The translations under genes and the position numbers were made by a program. Of a stretch of 15,124 bases of DNA, positions 6,666-13,455 are shown one piece after another. Numbering within the stretch: the stretch's first letter is position 1; each line of letters opens with the position of its first letter. The notes under the pieces are model-generated. The model was given only the letters and a program-made list of their open reading frames with translations. It ran no database searches and was not told the origin of the DNA. Origin of the DNA: RGIG2707 sp045600065 (lineage in GTDB: Bacteria; Bacillota; Clostridia; Peptostreptococcales; Anaerovoracaceae); the NCBI GenBank assembly GCA_045600065.1, contig JAZRXE010000016.1, positions 1 to 15,124 on the forward strand. The letters are read 5' to 3'.

Positions 6666-6701
6666 CAAAAAGCTGTGGGACACAAAACGTTTCCCACAGC
6701 T
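6666..6701 (-). terminator. Terminator of groESL
   Basis: Perfect 10-base arms AGCTGTGGGA (6671-6680) and TCCCACAGCT (6692-6701) with an 11-base loop, followed on the minus strand by a run of T (6671-6667). It lies about 55 bases beyond the groEL stop codon. Confidence 0.88.
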
Positions 6702-6756
6702 CTTGTCAGTATTTATTCTCTGTCAGCGCATTCAGCTTCCGGTCAGCGCTTATGCA

Positions 6757-8397
6757 CTACATCATGTTCATTCCGCCGCCCATGGCTGCTGCAGCTGCTG
6801 CAGCGGCGGCAGGATCGGGATCCTTGGGGATCTCTGCAATACCGGCCTCGGTGGTCAGAAGAAGAGAGGACGCGGACGCCGCATTCTGCAGTGCAGACCT
6901 GGTAACCTTTGCGGGATCGACGATTCCGGCTTCCATCATGTTCTCGTACTTCTCATCGGCTGCGTTGAAGCCGATTCCGCTCTTCTTGGACTTGACTGCG
7001 GCTACGACTACAGAACCCTCAAAGCCTGCGTTTTCAGCGATCTGGCGAACAGGCTCCTCCAGAGCTCTGACTATGATCTCTGCGCCGGTCTTCACATCTC
7101 CCTTCTGGGATTCCGCGTATTTCTTAACGGCGGGGATAATGTTTACGAGAGCCACGCCGCCTCCGGGCACTATGCCCTCCTCAACGGCTGCCTTGGTTGC
7201 GTTCAGAGCATCCTCGATACGGAGCTTTCTTTCCTTGAGCTCGGTCTCGGTGGCTGCGCCTACCTTGATGACTGCCACGCCGCCGGACAGCTTGCCCAGG
7301 CGCTCAGCCAGCTTTTCTCTGTCATAATCTGAGGTGGTGTTAGCCAGCTCTCCCTTGATCTGGGCGATTCTGGCATCCAGCTCGGCAGGATCGCCTGCAC
7401 CGTCAACGATCACGGTGTTGTCCTTGGTGACCTTAACGGTACCAGCAGAGCCCAGCATATCCAGAGTGGTGTCCTTAAGCTCGTAGCCCAGCTCGGAGCT
7501 GATCACCTCTGCGCCGGTGAGCACAGCTATATCCTTGAGCATTTCCTTGCGTCGGTCTCCGAAGCCGGGAGCCTTGACTGCAACACAATCGAACACACCG
7601 CGCAGCTTGTTGAGAACCAGAGTCGCAAGAGCTTCGCCCTCGATGTCCTCTGCAATGATCAGCAGCTTCTTACCTGCCTGGACAACGGGCTCCAGAACGG
7701 GCAGCAGATCCTGAATATTAGAGACCTTTCTGTCGGTGACTAGAATGTACGGATTTGAAAGCACTGCCTCCATCTTGTCGGGATCGGTGACCATGTAGGC
7801 GGACAGATAACCTCTGTCGAACTGCATACCCTCCACGACCTCCAGATCGGTGCCCATGGACTTGGATTCCTCTACGGTGATGACACCTGCGGTGCCCACC
7901 TTTTCCATGGCGTCTGCGATAAGCTTGCCGATCTGCTCGTCTCCGGCGGAAACTGAAGCGACCTGAGCTATGGCTTCCTTGCCCTCCACAGGCTGGGAGA
8001 TCTCCTTGATGCCTTCAACTGCAACATCCACAGCACCCTGGATACCCCTCTTGAGGATCATGGGATTAGCGCCTGCGGCAACATTCTTGAAGCCGTCTCT
8101 GATGATGGCCTGAGCCAGCAGAGTTGCGGTGGTGGTGCCGTCGCCTGCCACGTCGTTGGTCTTGGAGGCGACCTCCTTGACTATCTGTGCGCCCATGTTT
8201 TCGTAGGCATCCTCGAGCTCTATTTCCTTTGCGATGGTGACACCGTCGTTGGTGATCAGCGGGCTGCCGTAGCTCTTCTGGATGAGCACGTTTCTGCCCT
8301 TGGGTCCGAGAGTGATCTTTACGGTGTTGGCCAGCTTGTCTACGCCGGTCTGCAGCTTTCTTCTGGCGTCTTCGCCGAATAAAATATCTTTTGCCAT
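6757..8397 (-). CDS. groEL: Chaperonin GroEL (60 kDa, Hsp60)
   Basis: Forms the double-ring chamber that folds proteins in the cytoplasm with ATP and the GroES cap. The 546 residues match the family length. They begin with the typical AKDILFGEDARRKLQ. The nucleotide-binding loop GDGTTTATLLAQAI lies near 85-98 and the equatorial motif KLSGGVAVIKVGAATE near 362-377, followed by the family signature AAVEEGIVPGGGVAL. The C-terminus has nine alanines and ends GGGMNMM, a variant of the flexible Gly-Met tail that lines the chamber. The start is preceded by AAAGGGG. It follows groES by 13 bases in one operon under the CIRCE-controlled promoter and ends at a strong terminator. Codon choice is biased towards C-ending codons, as expected for abundant proteins. 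Confidence 0.99.
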   Translation of the reverse strand: MAKDILFGEDARRKLQTGVDKLANTVKITLGPKGRNVLIQKSYGSPLITNDGVTIAKEIELEDAYENMGAQIVKEVASKTNDVAGDGTTTATLLAQAIIRDGFKNVAAGANPMILKRGIQGAVDVAVEGIKEISQPVEGKEAIAQVASVSAGDEQIGKLIADAMEKVGTAGVITVEESKSMGTDLEVVEGMQFDRGYLSAYMVTDPDKMEAVLSNPYILVTDRKVSNIQDLLPVLEPVVQAGKKLLIIAEDIEGEALATLVLNKLRGVFDCVAVKAPGFGDRRKEMLKDIAVLTGAEVISSELGYELKDTTLDMLGSAGTVKVTKDNTVIVDGAGDPAELDARIAQIKGELANTTSDYDREKLAERLGKLSGGVAVIKVGAATETELKERKLRIEDALNATKAAVEEGIVPGGGVALVNIIPAVKKYAESQKGDVKTGAEIIVRALEEPVRQIAENAGFEGSVVVAAVKSKKSGIGFNAADEKYENMMEAGIVDPAKVTRSALQNAASASSLLLTTEAGIAEIPKDPDPAAAAAAAAAMGGGMNMM

Positions 8398-8410
8398 TGT
8401 CTATACCCCT

Positions 8411-8683
8411 TTATTTTACAACGGCCAGAATGTCCTTCTGGCTGATGATGATAAGATCTTCGCCTTCGATCTTGATATCGGTGCCTGCGTACTTGGAGAA
8501 GATGACCTTGTCGCCCTCAGCGACCTCCATCTTTACATCCTTGGTGCCCGGGCCTGCTGCCAGTACCATAGCCATCTGAGGCTGCTCCTTGGCAGCGCTG
8601 GGAAGCAGTATACCGCTCCTGGTGGTCTCTTCGGCTTCCATTCTCTTGATCAGGACTCTGTCCCCTAAAGGTTTGATATTCAT
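8411..8683 (-). CDS. groES: Co-chaperonin GroES (10 kDa, Hsp10)
   Basis: Forms the seven-membered cap on GroEL and triggers release of substrate into the folding chamber. The 90 residues are of normal length. It starts with MNIKPLGDRVLIKRMEAEE, followed by the mobile loop TTRSGILLPSAAKEQPQ (about 20-36) with its conserved SGI(L)LP contact to GroEL. The roof region and the YAGTDIKIEGEDLIIISQKDILAV C-terminal strands follow. The start has a good AGGAG site. It is the first gene of the groES-groEL operon, and its leader contains the CIRCE operator, so it is repressed by HrcA and induced by heat or unfolded protein. Confidence 0.99.
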   Translation of the reverse strand: MNIKPLGDRVLIKRMEAEETTRSGILLPSAAKEQPQMAMVLAAGPGTKDVKMEVAEGDKVIFSKYAGTDIKIEGEDLIIISQKDILAVVK

Positions 8684-8725
8684 AAGAATCTCCTTCCGTA
8701 TGTAAATTCTGTCTGAACCAAGCTG

Positions 8726-8752
8726 TTAGCACTCTGTCTTCATGAGTGCTAA
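8726..8752 (-). promoter_or_regulatory. CIRCE operator (HrcA binding site)
   Basis: A perfect TTAGCACTC-N9-GAGTGCTAA inverted repeat, identical to the CIRCE consensus. It lies at the predicted transcription start of groESL and in its leader, so it can act as the HrcA operator. hrcA itself is not in the window. Confidence 0.98.
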
Positions 8753-8756
8753 ATCT

Positions 8757-8784
8757 ATTATAGCCTCTTTGCGAGGCTTGTCAA
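8757..8784 (-). promoter_or_regulatory. groESL sigma-A promoter
   Basis: On the minus strand, a perfect TTGACA (8779-8784), a 16-base spacer and a perfect TATAAT (8757-8762). CIRCE follows directly. The spacer is almost entirely a dyad AGCCTC-N5-GAGGCT (8762-8778). Confidence 0.92.
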
Positions 8785-8945
8785 CACGATATTGTCATAC
8801 TCCCGTTTCGGATTTAAGTGTTTTGTTTTCGGATAAGCGGATCCTTTTTCCTGCAGACCGGGGAAACCCTTATAAAATCAGGCCTTTTGGCAGAGCGCTC
8901 TATGCTTTTGTCAAAAAAACACAATAAGCCGGGCACCTGAGAATT

Positions 8946-9191
8946 TTGTCCGACGTTATAGCTAAAACACGGGAAACATATTTGATATATGCTTGCGTTA
9001 TACGCATAAAGAAATACGATATACAGACCCATAAAGAGATTCTTGCTTTTACCGAGGGCATAAGTCTGAATGAAATTGAAAAAGCACGGGAAGAAGGTAA
9101 AAGGCCTTATCAAAAATGGCTGATGACAACTGTCCATATACTGGCAGGTGCGATCATCGGTTCAATAATAATCGCGATTGCAAACGGATAA
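8946..9191 (+). CDS. Small putative membrane-anchored protein, doubtful
   Basis: An open frame of up to 81 residues from a TTG codon, with no ATG before the conserved-looking part and no ribosome-binding site that I can see; a second TTG lies near 8982. The protein is rich in charged helices (THKEILAFTEGISLNEIEKAREEGKRP region, about 29-54) and ends in one clear membrane helix (about 58-79), so it would be a tail-anchored protein. The base composition is visibly more AT-rich than the neighbours, and codon choice differs (many A- and T-ending codons). It could be a small acquired gene or the 3' remnant of a larger one whose start is lost. It lies between the divergent groESL promoter and the converging NTPase gene. 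I do not recognise it. Confidence 0.35.
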   Translation: MSDVIAKTRETYLIYACVIRIKKYDIQTHKEILAFTEGISLNEIEKAREEGKRPYQKWLMTTVHILAGAIIGSIIIAIANG

Positions 9192-9219
9192 AACCGCAAT
9201 ACAGCACGGCAGGCTCTGC

Positions 9220-10026
9220 CTATCTGAACTCCCTGACCTCCACCTCCACGCCCAGCACGTTGAAGGCCGTCATATAGGCCACTGCCCTGCTGGCACGGCT
9301 TTGCATCTCCAGCGCGGCCTGGGGCACATTGGCTCCGTAATCGCAGGACAGTATTATGCGTATATACATGCCCTCCTCGCTGTTGTCCGCGGAGACCCAG
9401 ATTACAGAGCTGACCCCGTCTATGGTATGGCCGAGATGCGCAACTATGTCCGAGATAACCTGGTCGGATATGGTAAAGCTGCCGCCGTAGCTGTAGGTCG
9501 GCCTGACTATGCTGCGGTCGCGCTTGCTTTCAGTATCCAGGATCTCGTTTACGAAGGCCTTTTTGGGATCGAGAAAATAGCCCGAAAACTGCTTTTTCAG
9601 CTGAAAGGTAGGCGCGGGGATCACATGGGTCCCGGATTTGCTGCGCATCTTCTGTGCCTTGCGCATCTCCCTTGCCGTGGCAATATCCTCGATGTGTATG
9701 TGCTCTCTGGGCGCCGGAAGACCCAGCCTTTCGGCTATTATATCCACCATTTTGTCAGAGGTACCCAGTATGAGTATGCTGGGGGGATCCAGCTTTTTTA
9801 TAGCCTCCGCCATGATCATCCGCTGGTTATCATCGGAGAACATGGCTGCCTTTACAGCTCCCATTTTGGTATCCTGCTTCTTTGCGGAGCTTCCTGCCAC
9901 TATGACCCCTTCGTGTATGAGCAGTCCGTCGTCTATCATGGACACTATGCCTCTTTTGCCGCATAGAGCTGTGGCATGATAGCTTTTACCCGTACCGCTT
10001 TTTCCTGACAAACCGTATACTCTCAT
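9220..10026 (-). CDS. P-loop NTPase fused to an Asp23/Gls24-like domain
   Basis: A 268-residue soluble protein of two parts. Residues 1-20 hold a Walker A loop (GLSGKSGTGKS, 5-15) directly at the N-terminus. A hydrophobic strand then leads to IDDG (31-34), and a second strand ILILGTSDKM (84-93) could be a Walker B-like or base-binding element, so the front looks like a small kinase- or zeta-like NTPase. Residues 170-268 match the Asp23/Gls24 pattern: TISDQVISDIVAHLGHTIDGVSSV (185-208), an IRIILSCDYGANVPQAALEMQ strand and helix, and an ending VLGVEVEVREF. Asp23-family proteins are membrane- or envelope-associated stress proteins of Firmicutes. The fusion suggests nucleotide-dependent control of such a module; the exact role is unknown. 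The start ATG has only a weak ribosome-binding site. It is divergent from the ferredoxin gene (77 bases). Confidence 0.75.
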   Translation of the reverse strand: MRVYGLSGKSGTGKSYHATALCGKRGIVSMIDDGLLIHEGVIVAGSSAKKQDTKMGAVKAAMFSDDNQRMIMAEAIKKLDPPSILILGTSDKMVDIIAERLGLPAPREHIHIEDIATAREMRKAQKMRSKSGTHVIPAPTFQLKKQFSGYFLDPKKAFVNEILDTESKRDRSIVRPTYSYGGSFTISDQVISDIVAHLGHTIDGVSSVIWVSADNSEEGMYIRIILSCDYGANVPQAALEMQSRASRAVAYMTAFNVLGVEVEVREFR

Positions 10027-10032
10027 AAATAC

Positions 10033-10061
10033 TTGTTGTGATCCTCAAAACTTGCTATAAT
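10033..10061 (+). promoter_or_regulatory. Ferredoxin promoter
   Basis: TTGTTG (10033-10038), a 17-base spacer and a perfect TATAAT (10056-10061), with an extended -10 TGC directly before it. Transcription would start near 10068, leaving a short leader with the AAGGAGG site at 10089-10095. Confidence 0.75.
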
Positions 10062-10103
10062 GTGTGCGATATATATCAAAGTTGATCCAAGGAGGATAAT
10101 ACT

Positions 10104-10271
10104 ATGTTCAAAGTAACTGATGCTTGCGTAGCCTGCGGACTTTGCGCAGCCAACTGCCCCGCCGGTGCCATCTCCGAAAAAGACGGAAAGATGGAGATCA
10201 ATCAGGAAGTTTGTGCTCAGTGCGGTCTGTGCGCAGCTAACTGCCCCGCCGGTGCAATCGTGGAAGAGTAA
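10104..10271 (+). CDS. 2[4Fe-4S] clostridial-type ferredoxin
   Basis: A 55-residue electron carrier, the normal size for clostridial ferredoxin. Two CxxCxxCxxxCP motifs (Cys 8, 11, 14, 18 and 37, 40, 43, 47) each supply ligands for the two [4Fe-4S] clusters in the usual cross-shared way. The two halves share an identical 13-residue block (CGLCAANCPAGAI at 11-23 and 40-52), the trace of the ancient duplication of this family. The start has a near-perfect AAGGAGG site. It is a stand-alone gene with its own promoter and terminator, as expected for the general low-potential carrier serving ferredoxin oxidoreductases and hydrogenases in an anaerobe. The neighbours do not show which enzyme it serves. 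Confidence 0.96.
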   Translation: MFKVTDACVACGLCAANCPAGAISEKDGKMEINQEVCAQCGLCAANCPAGAIVEE

Positions 10272-10285
10272 TAAGGCTTTTCCTG

Positions 10286-10313
10286 CCGCCTGCCTTGCGC
10301 AGGCGGTTTTTTT
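10286..10313 (+). terminator. Ferredoxin terminator
   Basis: Perfect 8-base arms CCGCCTGC (10286-10293) and GCAGGCGG (10299-10306), a 5-base loop, then seven T (10307-10313). It lies 14 bases after the ferredoxin stop codon. Confidence 0.95.
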
Positions 10314-10369
10314 GTGCCCAGATACCGCAGACAGCTTGCTATGATCATATTTTACCATGATGCCTGCCC

Positions 10370-10398
10370 TTGTTCAAATCCGATTATTGTGATACCAT
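10370..10398 (+). promoter_or_regulatory. Candidate promoter of the ABC-F gene
   Basis: TTGTTC (10370-10375), 17 bases, TACCAT (10393-10398) with an extended -10 TGA before it. If used, transcription starts near 10405, only a few bases before the ATG at 10408, giving a nearly leaderless message. The -10 match is moderate. Confidence 0.4.
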
Positions 10399-10407
10399 AA
10401 ACAGGTT

Positions 10408-12276
10408 ATGAGTGTGATCAGTGCATCAAAACTGAACAAGAGCTACGGCATCACCCCGGCCCTTACGGACGTGAGCTTCAACGTGAACGCTTCCGACCGC
10501 ATAGGCATAGTGGGGGCCAACGGAGCGGGCAAATCCACCCTTATCAAGATACTTGCAGGAGAGCTGGAATACGATTCCGGCGAGCTGTTCATTGACGGCA
10601 AGTCATCCTTGGGATACCTGAAGCAGAGGGATCATTTTCCCGCGGGCGGCACCGTGCTGGAGGAAATGCAGAAGGCCGTCAGCGAAGAAAAGAAACAGGC
10701 CTTCGAGGAAAAGAACGGCTACAGCTATGCGTCCGGCATCAGGGGTATACTGAAGAGCCTTGCCTTCAGCGAGGAGTATCTGGACAAGCCTGTGGATCTG
10801 CTTTCCGGAGGAGAACGCACCAGGCTTGCACTGGCAGCGCTGCTGCTTCAGGAGCCTGACATTCTGCTGCTGGACGAGCCCACCAACCATCTGGACATAG
10901 GCACCCTTAAATGGCTTGAGGATTACCTTAAAGGCTACAAGGGCACCATGCTCATAATATCTCATGACAGATATTTTCTGGACCGCACGGTGAAGCGCAT
11001 TTTCGAGGTGGAAAACACCAGACTCACCGTATACGAGGGCAATTACACTCAATATAAAGAAAAGAAGCAGACCATCTTCGACGAGCAGATGCGCCATTAC
11101 GAGCATCAGATGGAAGAGATAAGGCGCCAGGAGGAGATAATCCGAAGGTTCAAGGGCCACAATACCGAAAAGCTGGTAAAGAGGGCCCAGTCCAGAGAAA
11201 AGCGCCTGGCGATGACAGAGCTTCCGGAAAAGCCCGTTCAGCTGAAGGAGCAGCTGAAGCTGAATTTTCAGGAAAAGCTCCAGAGCGGAAACGACGTGCT
11301 CTACGCCAAGGGGCTTTCCATGAGCTTTACAGGCGAAGACGGCACCAGACAGCTGTTCCGGAATGTGGATCTGGATATAAAACGGGGCGACCGCATATGC
11401 ATAGTGGGTCCCAACGGTATAGGCAAGACCACCCTGCTGAAGATAATACTGGGCCAGCTTCAGGCGGACAGCGGTGAGCTTCGCCTGGGCCAGAACGTGA
11501 TCCCCGGCTACTACGATCAGGAGCAGAGGCTTTTGAATCCGGACAATACCGTGCTGGAGGAGATACACAGCACATATATCAAATACGATCAGACCCGGCT
11601 TCGCGGCATTCTGGGCAGCTTTCTGTTCCGCGGAGACGATGTGTTCAAAACCGTGGCAGATCTGGCAGGAGGCGAAAAGGCAAGGCTTTCTCTGCTGAAG
11701 CTTATGATGTCCGGGGCAAATCTGCTGATAATGGACGAACCCACCAACCACCTGGACATAAGCGCAAAGGAGATATTCGAGGATGCCCTGCTCAGCTTTC
11801 CGGGCACGTTGCTTCTGGTCTCTCACGACAGATACCTGCTGCAGAAGATCCCGACGGCTATCCTGGAGCTGGATACCGACGGAATAACGGTATATCTGGG
11901 CGGCTACGATTATTATACGGAAAAGCGCGCGTCTCTGTTTTCCGGTAAATCCTACCTCAACGAAATGAGCAGGCGCAGCGAAAGCTCGGGCACAGTCCTC
12001 AGAGAAGCCGAAAAGGCTCTGAGCAAGGAGGAGCGCACGGCTCTGAGGAATGCTGAAAAGCAGCTTCAGGCAGCCGCAAGAAAGCAGGAGAAAATGCTTG
12101 CCAGGGCTGAAGAGGCAGTATCCGAAGCGGAGGCGAGAATCGCAGAGCTGGAGCAGCTTTTGTGCGATCCCGACATATATTCAGATCCGGAAAAGGCACG
12201 CCGGACCGCCGAAGAACTGGACATTGCGAAGGAAGAGCTCGAAAAACGCTATGAAGAATGGATGGAGCTTCAATAA
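10408..12276 (+). CDS. ABC-F family ATPase, ribosome-associated
   Basis: A 622-residue soluble protein with two ATP-binding cassettes and no membrane helices, the ABC-F plan. First cassette: Walker A GANGAGKS (36-43), signature LSGGERTRLALA (132-143), Walker B LLLDEPTNHLD (153-163) and switch SHDR (185-188). A charged linker of the P-site tRNA-interaction type spans about 215-290. Second cassette: Walker A GPNGIGKTT (334-342), signature LAGGEKARLS (419-428) and Walker B LIMDEPTNHLD (440-450). The C-terminus (about 530-620) is a long coiled coil, as in Uup/YdiF-type members. Such proteins bind the ribosomal E-site and relieve stalling; a few give antibiotic resistance, but nothing here singles that out. 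No proper Shine-Dalgarno site precedes the start (AGG lies 2 bases from the ATG). It stands alone between the ferredoxin and tdh units. Confidence 0.95.
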   Translation: MSVISASKLNKSYGITPALTDVSFNVNASDRIGIVGANGAGKSTLIKILAGELEYDSGELFIDGKSSLGYLKQRDHFPAGGTVLEEMQKAVSEEKKQAFEEKNGYSYASGIRGILKSLAFSEEYLDKPVDLLSGGERTRLALAALLLQEPDILLLDEPTNHLDIGTLKWLEDYLKGYKGTMLIISHDRYFLDRTVKRIFEVENTRLTVYEGNYTQYKEKKQTIFDEQMRHYEHQMEEIRRQEEIIRRFKGHNTEKLVKRAQSREKRLAMTELPEKPVQLKEQLKLNFQEKLQSGNDVLYAKGLSMSFTGEDGTRQLFRNVDLDIKRGDRICIVGPNGIGKTTLLKIILGQLQADSGELRLGQNVIPGYYDQEQRLLNPDNTVLEEIHSTYIKYDQTRLRGILGSFLFRGDDVFKTVADLAGGEKARLSLLKLMMSGANLLIMDEPTNHLDISAKEIFEDALLSFPGTLLLVSHDRYLLQKIPTAILELDTDGITVYLGGYDYYTEKRASLFSGKSYLNEMSRRSESSGTVLREAEKALSKEERTALRNAEKQLQAAARKQEKMLARAEEAVSEAEARIAELEQLLCDPDIYSDPEKARRTAEELDIAKEELEKRYEEWMELQ

Positions 12277-12309
12277 TTTTCGTAAAACTGTACCCTTTTT
12301 CAGCTTATG

Positions 12310-12318
12310 TGCTATAAT
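12310..12318 (+). promoter_or_regulatory. Extended -10 promoter of tdh-kbl
   Basis: TGC directly before a perfect TATAAT (12313-12318). The -35 region at 17-base spacing (12290-12295, GTACCC) is poor, which an extended -10 can offset or an activator could supply. Transcription would start near 12325, giving a leader of about 60 bases that includes the palindrome at 12335-12348. Confidence 0.65.
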
Positions 12319-12334
12319 ATTGTATGGTTAAATA

Positions 12335-12348
12335 GCGGGCATGCCCGC
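12335..12348. promoter_or_regulatory. Perfect 14-base palindrome in the tdh leader
   Basis: GCGGGCATGCCCGC is a perfect, ungapped palindrome beginning 17 bases after the -10 box and 38 bases before the tdh start. No T run follows, so it is not a terminator. It could be the operator of a dimeric repressor or a leader hairpin, although a hairpin would have almost no loop. Confidence 0.45.
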
Positions 12349-12385
12349 ACTCAATTATATCTTTTAGTTTTAAGAGGTGAAAATT

Positions 12386-13423
12386 ATGCAGAAAATGATG
12401 GATGCTATCGTTAAGCCGGTAGCCGGCCCCGGCCTCGAGCTGAGACAGGTACCCGTACCCACTCCCGGCCCCAACGACGTACTGATCAAGATCCACAAGA
12501 CCGCAATCTGCGGAACCGACGTTCATATCTACGACTGGAACAAGTGGTCCGAAGAGCACGTTAAGCCCCCCATGGTAATCGGCCATGAATACGTAGGCGA
12601 GATCGCCGAAGTAGGCTCCAACGTAACCAAGTTCCACGTTGGCCAGAGAGTTTCCGGCGAAGGCCACATCACCTGCGGCGTTTGCAGAAACTGCAAGAAC
12701 GGAGACATCCAGTGGTGCGAAAAGACCGAGGGTGTAGGCTGCGACAGAGACGGCGCATTCGCTGAATACCTGTGCATCCCCGAAACCAACGTCATCCCCA
12801 TGAGCGAAGATCTGCCCGAAGATTTCGTTGCATTCTTCGACGCATTCGGCAATGCTACCCACACCGCAATGATGTGGAACCTGTCTTGCGAAAACGTTCT
12901 GATCACCGGCGCAGGCCCCATCGGAATCGTTGCTGCAGGTATTGCCAAGCACTGCGGAGCTCGCAGAGTAGTTATCACCGACCTGAACGACTACAGACTG
13001 GGCCTTGCTAAGAACATGGGCGCTGACAGAGTTGTCAACACTGCTAAGGAAGACCTGAAGAAGGTCATGGAAGAAGAAGGAATCACCGAAGGCTTCGACA
13101 TCGGTCTGGAAATGTCCGGTGCAGCTCCCGCTCTGAAGCAGCTGATCAGATCCATGAAGGTCGGCGGATGCGTATCCCTCCTCGGACTCGGCAACGGCGA
13201 GACCAACTTCGACTTCAACGACATCATCAACAAGGGACTGACCATCAAGGGCATCTACGGCAGAAAGCCTGACAACTGGTTCCAGATGATCAACATGGTA
13301 GAAGGCGGCTTCGATCTGAGCCCCGTTATCACCCACCACTTCAACTACAAGGATTTCGAAAAGGGATTCGAAGCTATGCACAGCGGCAATTCCGGCAAGG
13401 TAATCCTCGAGTGGAGCAAGTAA
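12386..13423 (+). CDS. tdh: L-threonine 3-dehydrogenase
   Basis: Oxidises L-threonine with NAD+ to 2-amino-3-ketobutyrate, the first step of threonine breakdown to glycine. A 345-residue zinc-dependent medium-chain dehydrogenase, close to the E. coli enzyme in length. Catalytic zinc ligands Cys42 (ICGTDVHIYDW) and His67-Glu68 (GHEY) are present, as are the structural zinc cysteines 97, 100, 103 and 111. The NAD-binding fold has GAGPIG followed by the acidic TDLNDYR, indicating NAD over NADP. I chose the ATG at 12386 because AAGAGGTGA lies at correct spacing; the upstream GTG at 12377 lies within that site. It is followed 32 bases later by kbl, its pathway partner. Codon choice is strongly biased (AAC, ATC, AAG, TTC, GAA preferred), indicating high expression. 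Confidence 0.97.
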   Translation: MQKMMDAIVKPVAGPGLELRQVPVPTPGPNDVLIKIHKTAICGTDVHIYDWNKWSEEHVKPPMVIGHEYVGEIAEVGSNVTKFHVGQRVSGEGHITCGVCRNCKNGDIQWCEKTEGVGCDRDGAFAEYLCIPETNVIPMSEDLPEDFVAFFDAFGNATHTAMMWNLSCENVLITGAGPIGIVAAGIAKHCGARRVVITDLNDYRLGLAKNMGADRVVNTAKEDLKKVMEEEGITEGFDIGLEMSGAAPALKQLIRSMKVGGCVSLLGLGNGETNFDFNDIINKGLTIKGIYGRKPDNWFQMINMVEGGFDLSPVITHHFNYKDFEKGFEAMHSGNSGKVILEWSK

Positions 13424-13455
13424 TCTGACGGTTTTTAAAAACAAGAGGTAAATTA

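Larger units (their letters stand above)
6307..6756. other. 450-base stretch without a convincing gene, between groEL and the sigma factor gene
   Basis: Holds the ECF promoter (6338-6366), an AT-rich stretch (about 6370-6398), a 24-codon open stretch on the minus strand (6433-6507), a GC-rich inverted repeat (6527-6562), a plus-strand terminator with no gene in front of it (6634-6655) and the groEL terminator (6666-6701). A 98-codon minus frame at 6327-6623 has no recognisable protein and overlaps the promoter, so it is not called. The stretch may contain gene remnants or a small RNA; neither can be decided from the sequence alone. Confidence 0.5.

Noticed and set aside
9208..9220. Small hairpin GGCAG-GCT-CTGCC at the end of the NTPase gene
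   Set aside because: Only five base pairs and no T run on either strand; too weak to call a terminator.
10603..11826. A 407-codon minus-strand frame opposite the ABC-F gene
   Set aside because: Antisense shadow; the plus strand has all ABC-F motifs in the right order.
12319..12385. A glycine riboswitch or T-box in front of tdh-kbl
   Set aside because: The leader from the predicted start is only about 60 bases and has no aptamer-like or T-box sequence.
13432..13443. Palindrome GTTTTTAAAAAC between tdh and kbl
   Set aside because: A simple AT run of this kind is common by chance and is too short to terminate transcription within an operon.
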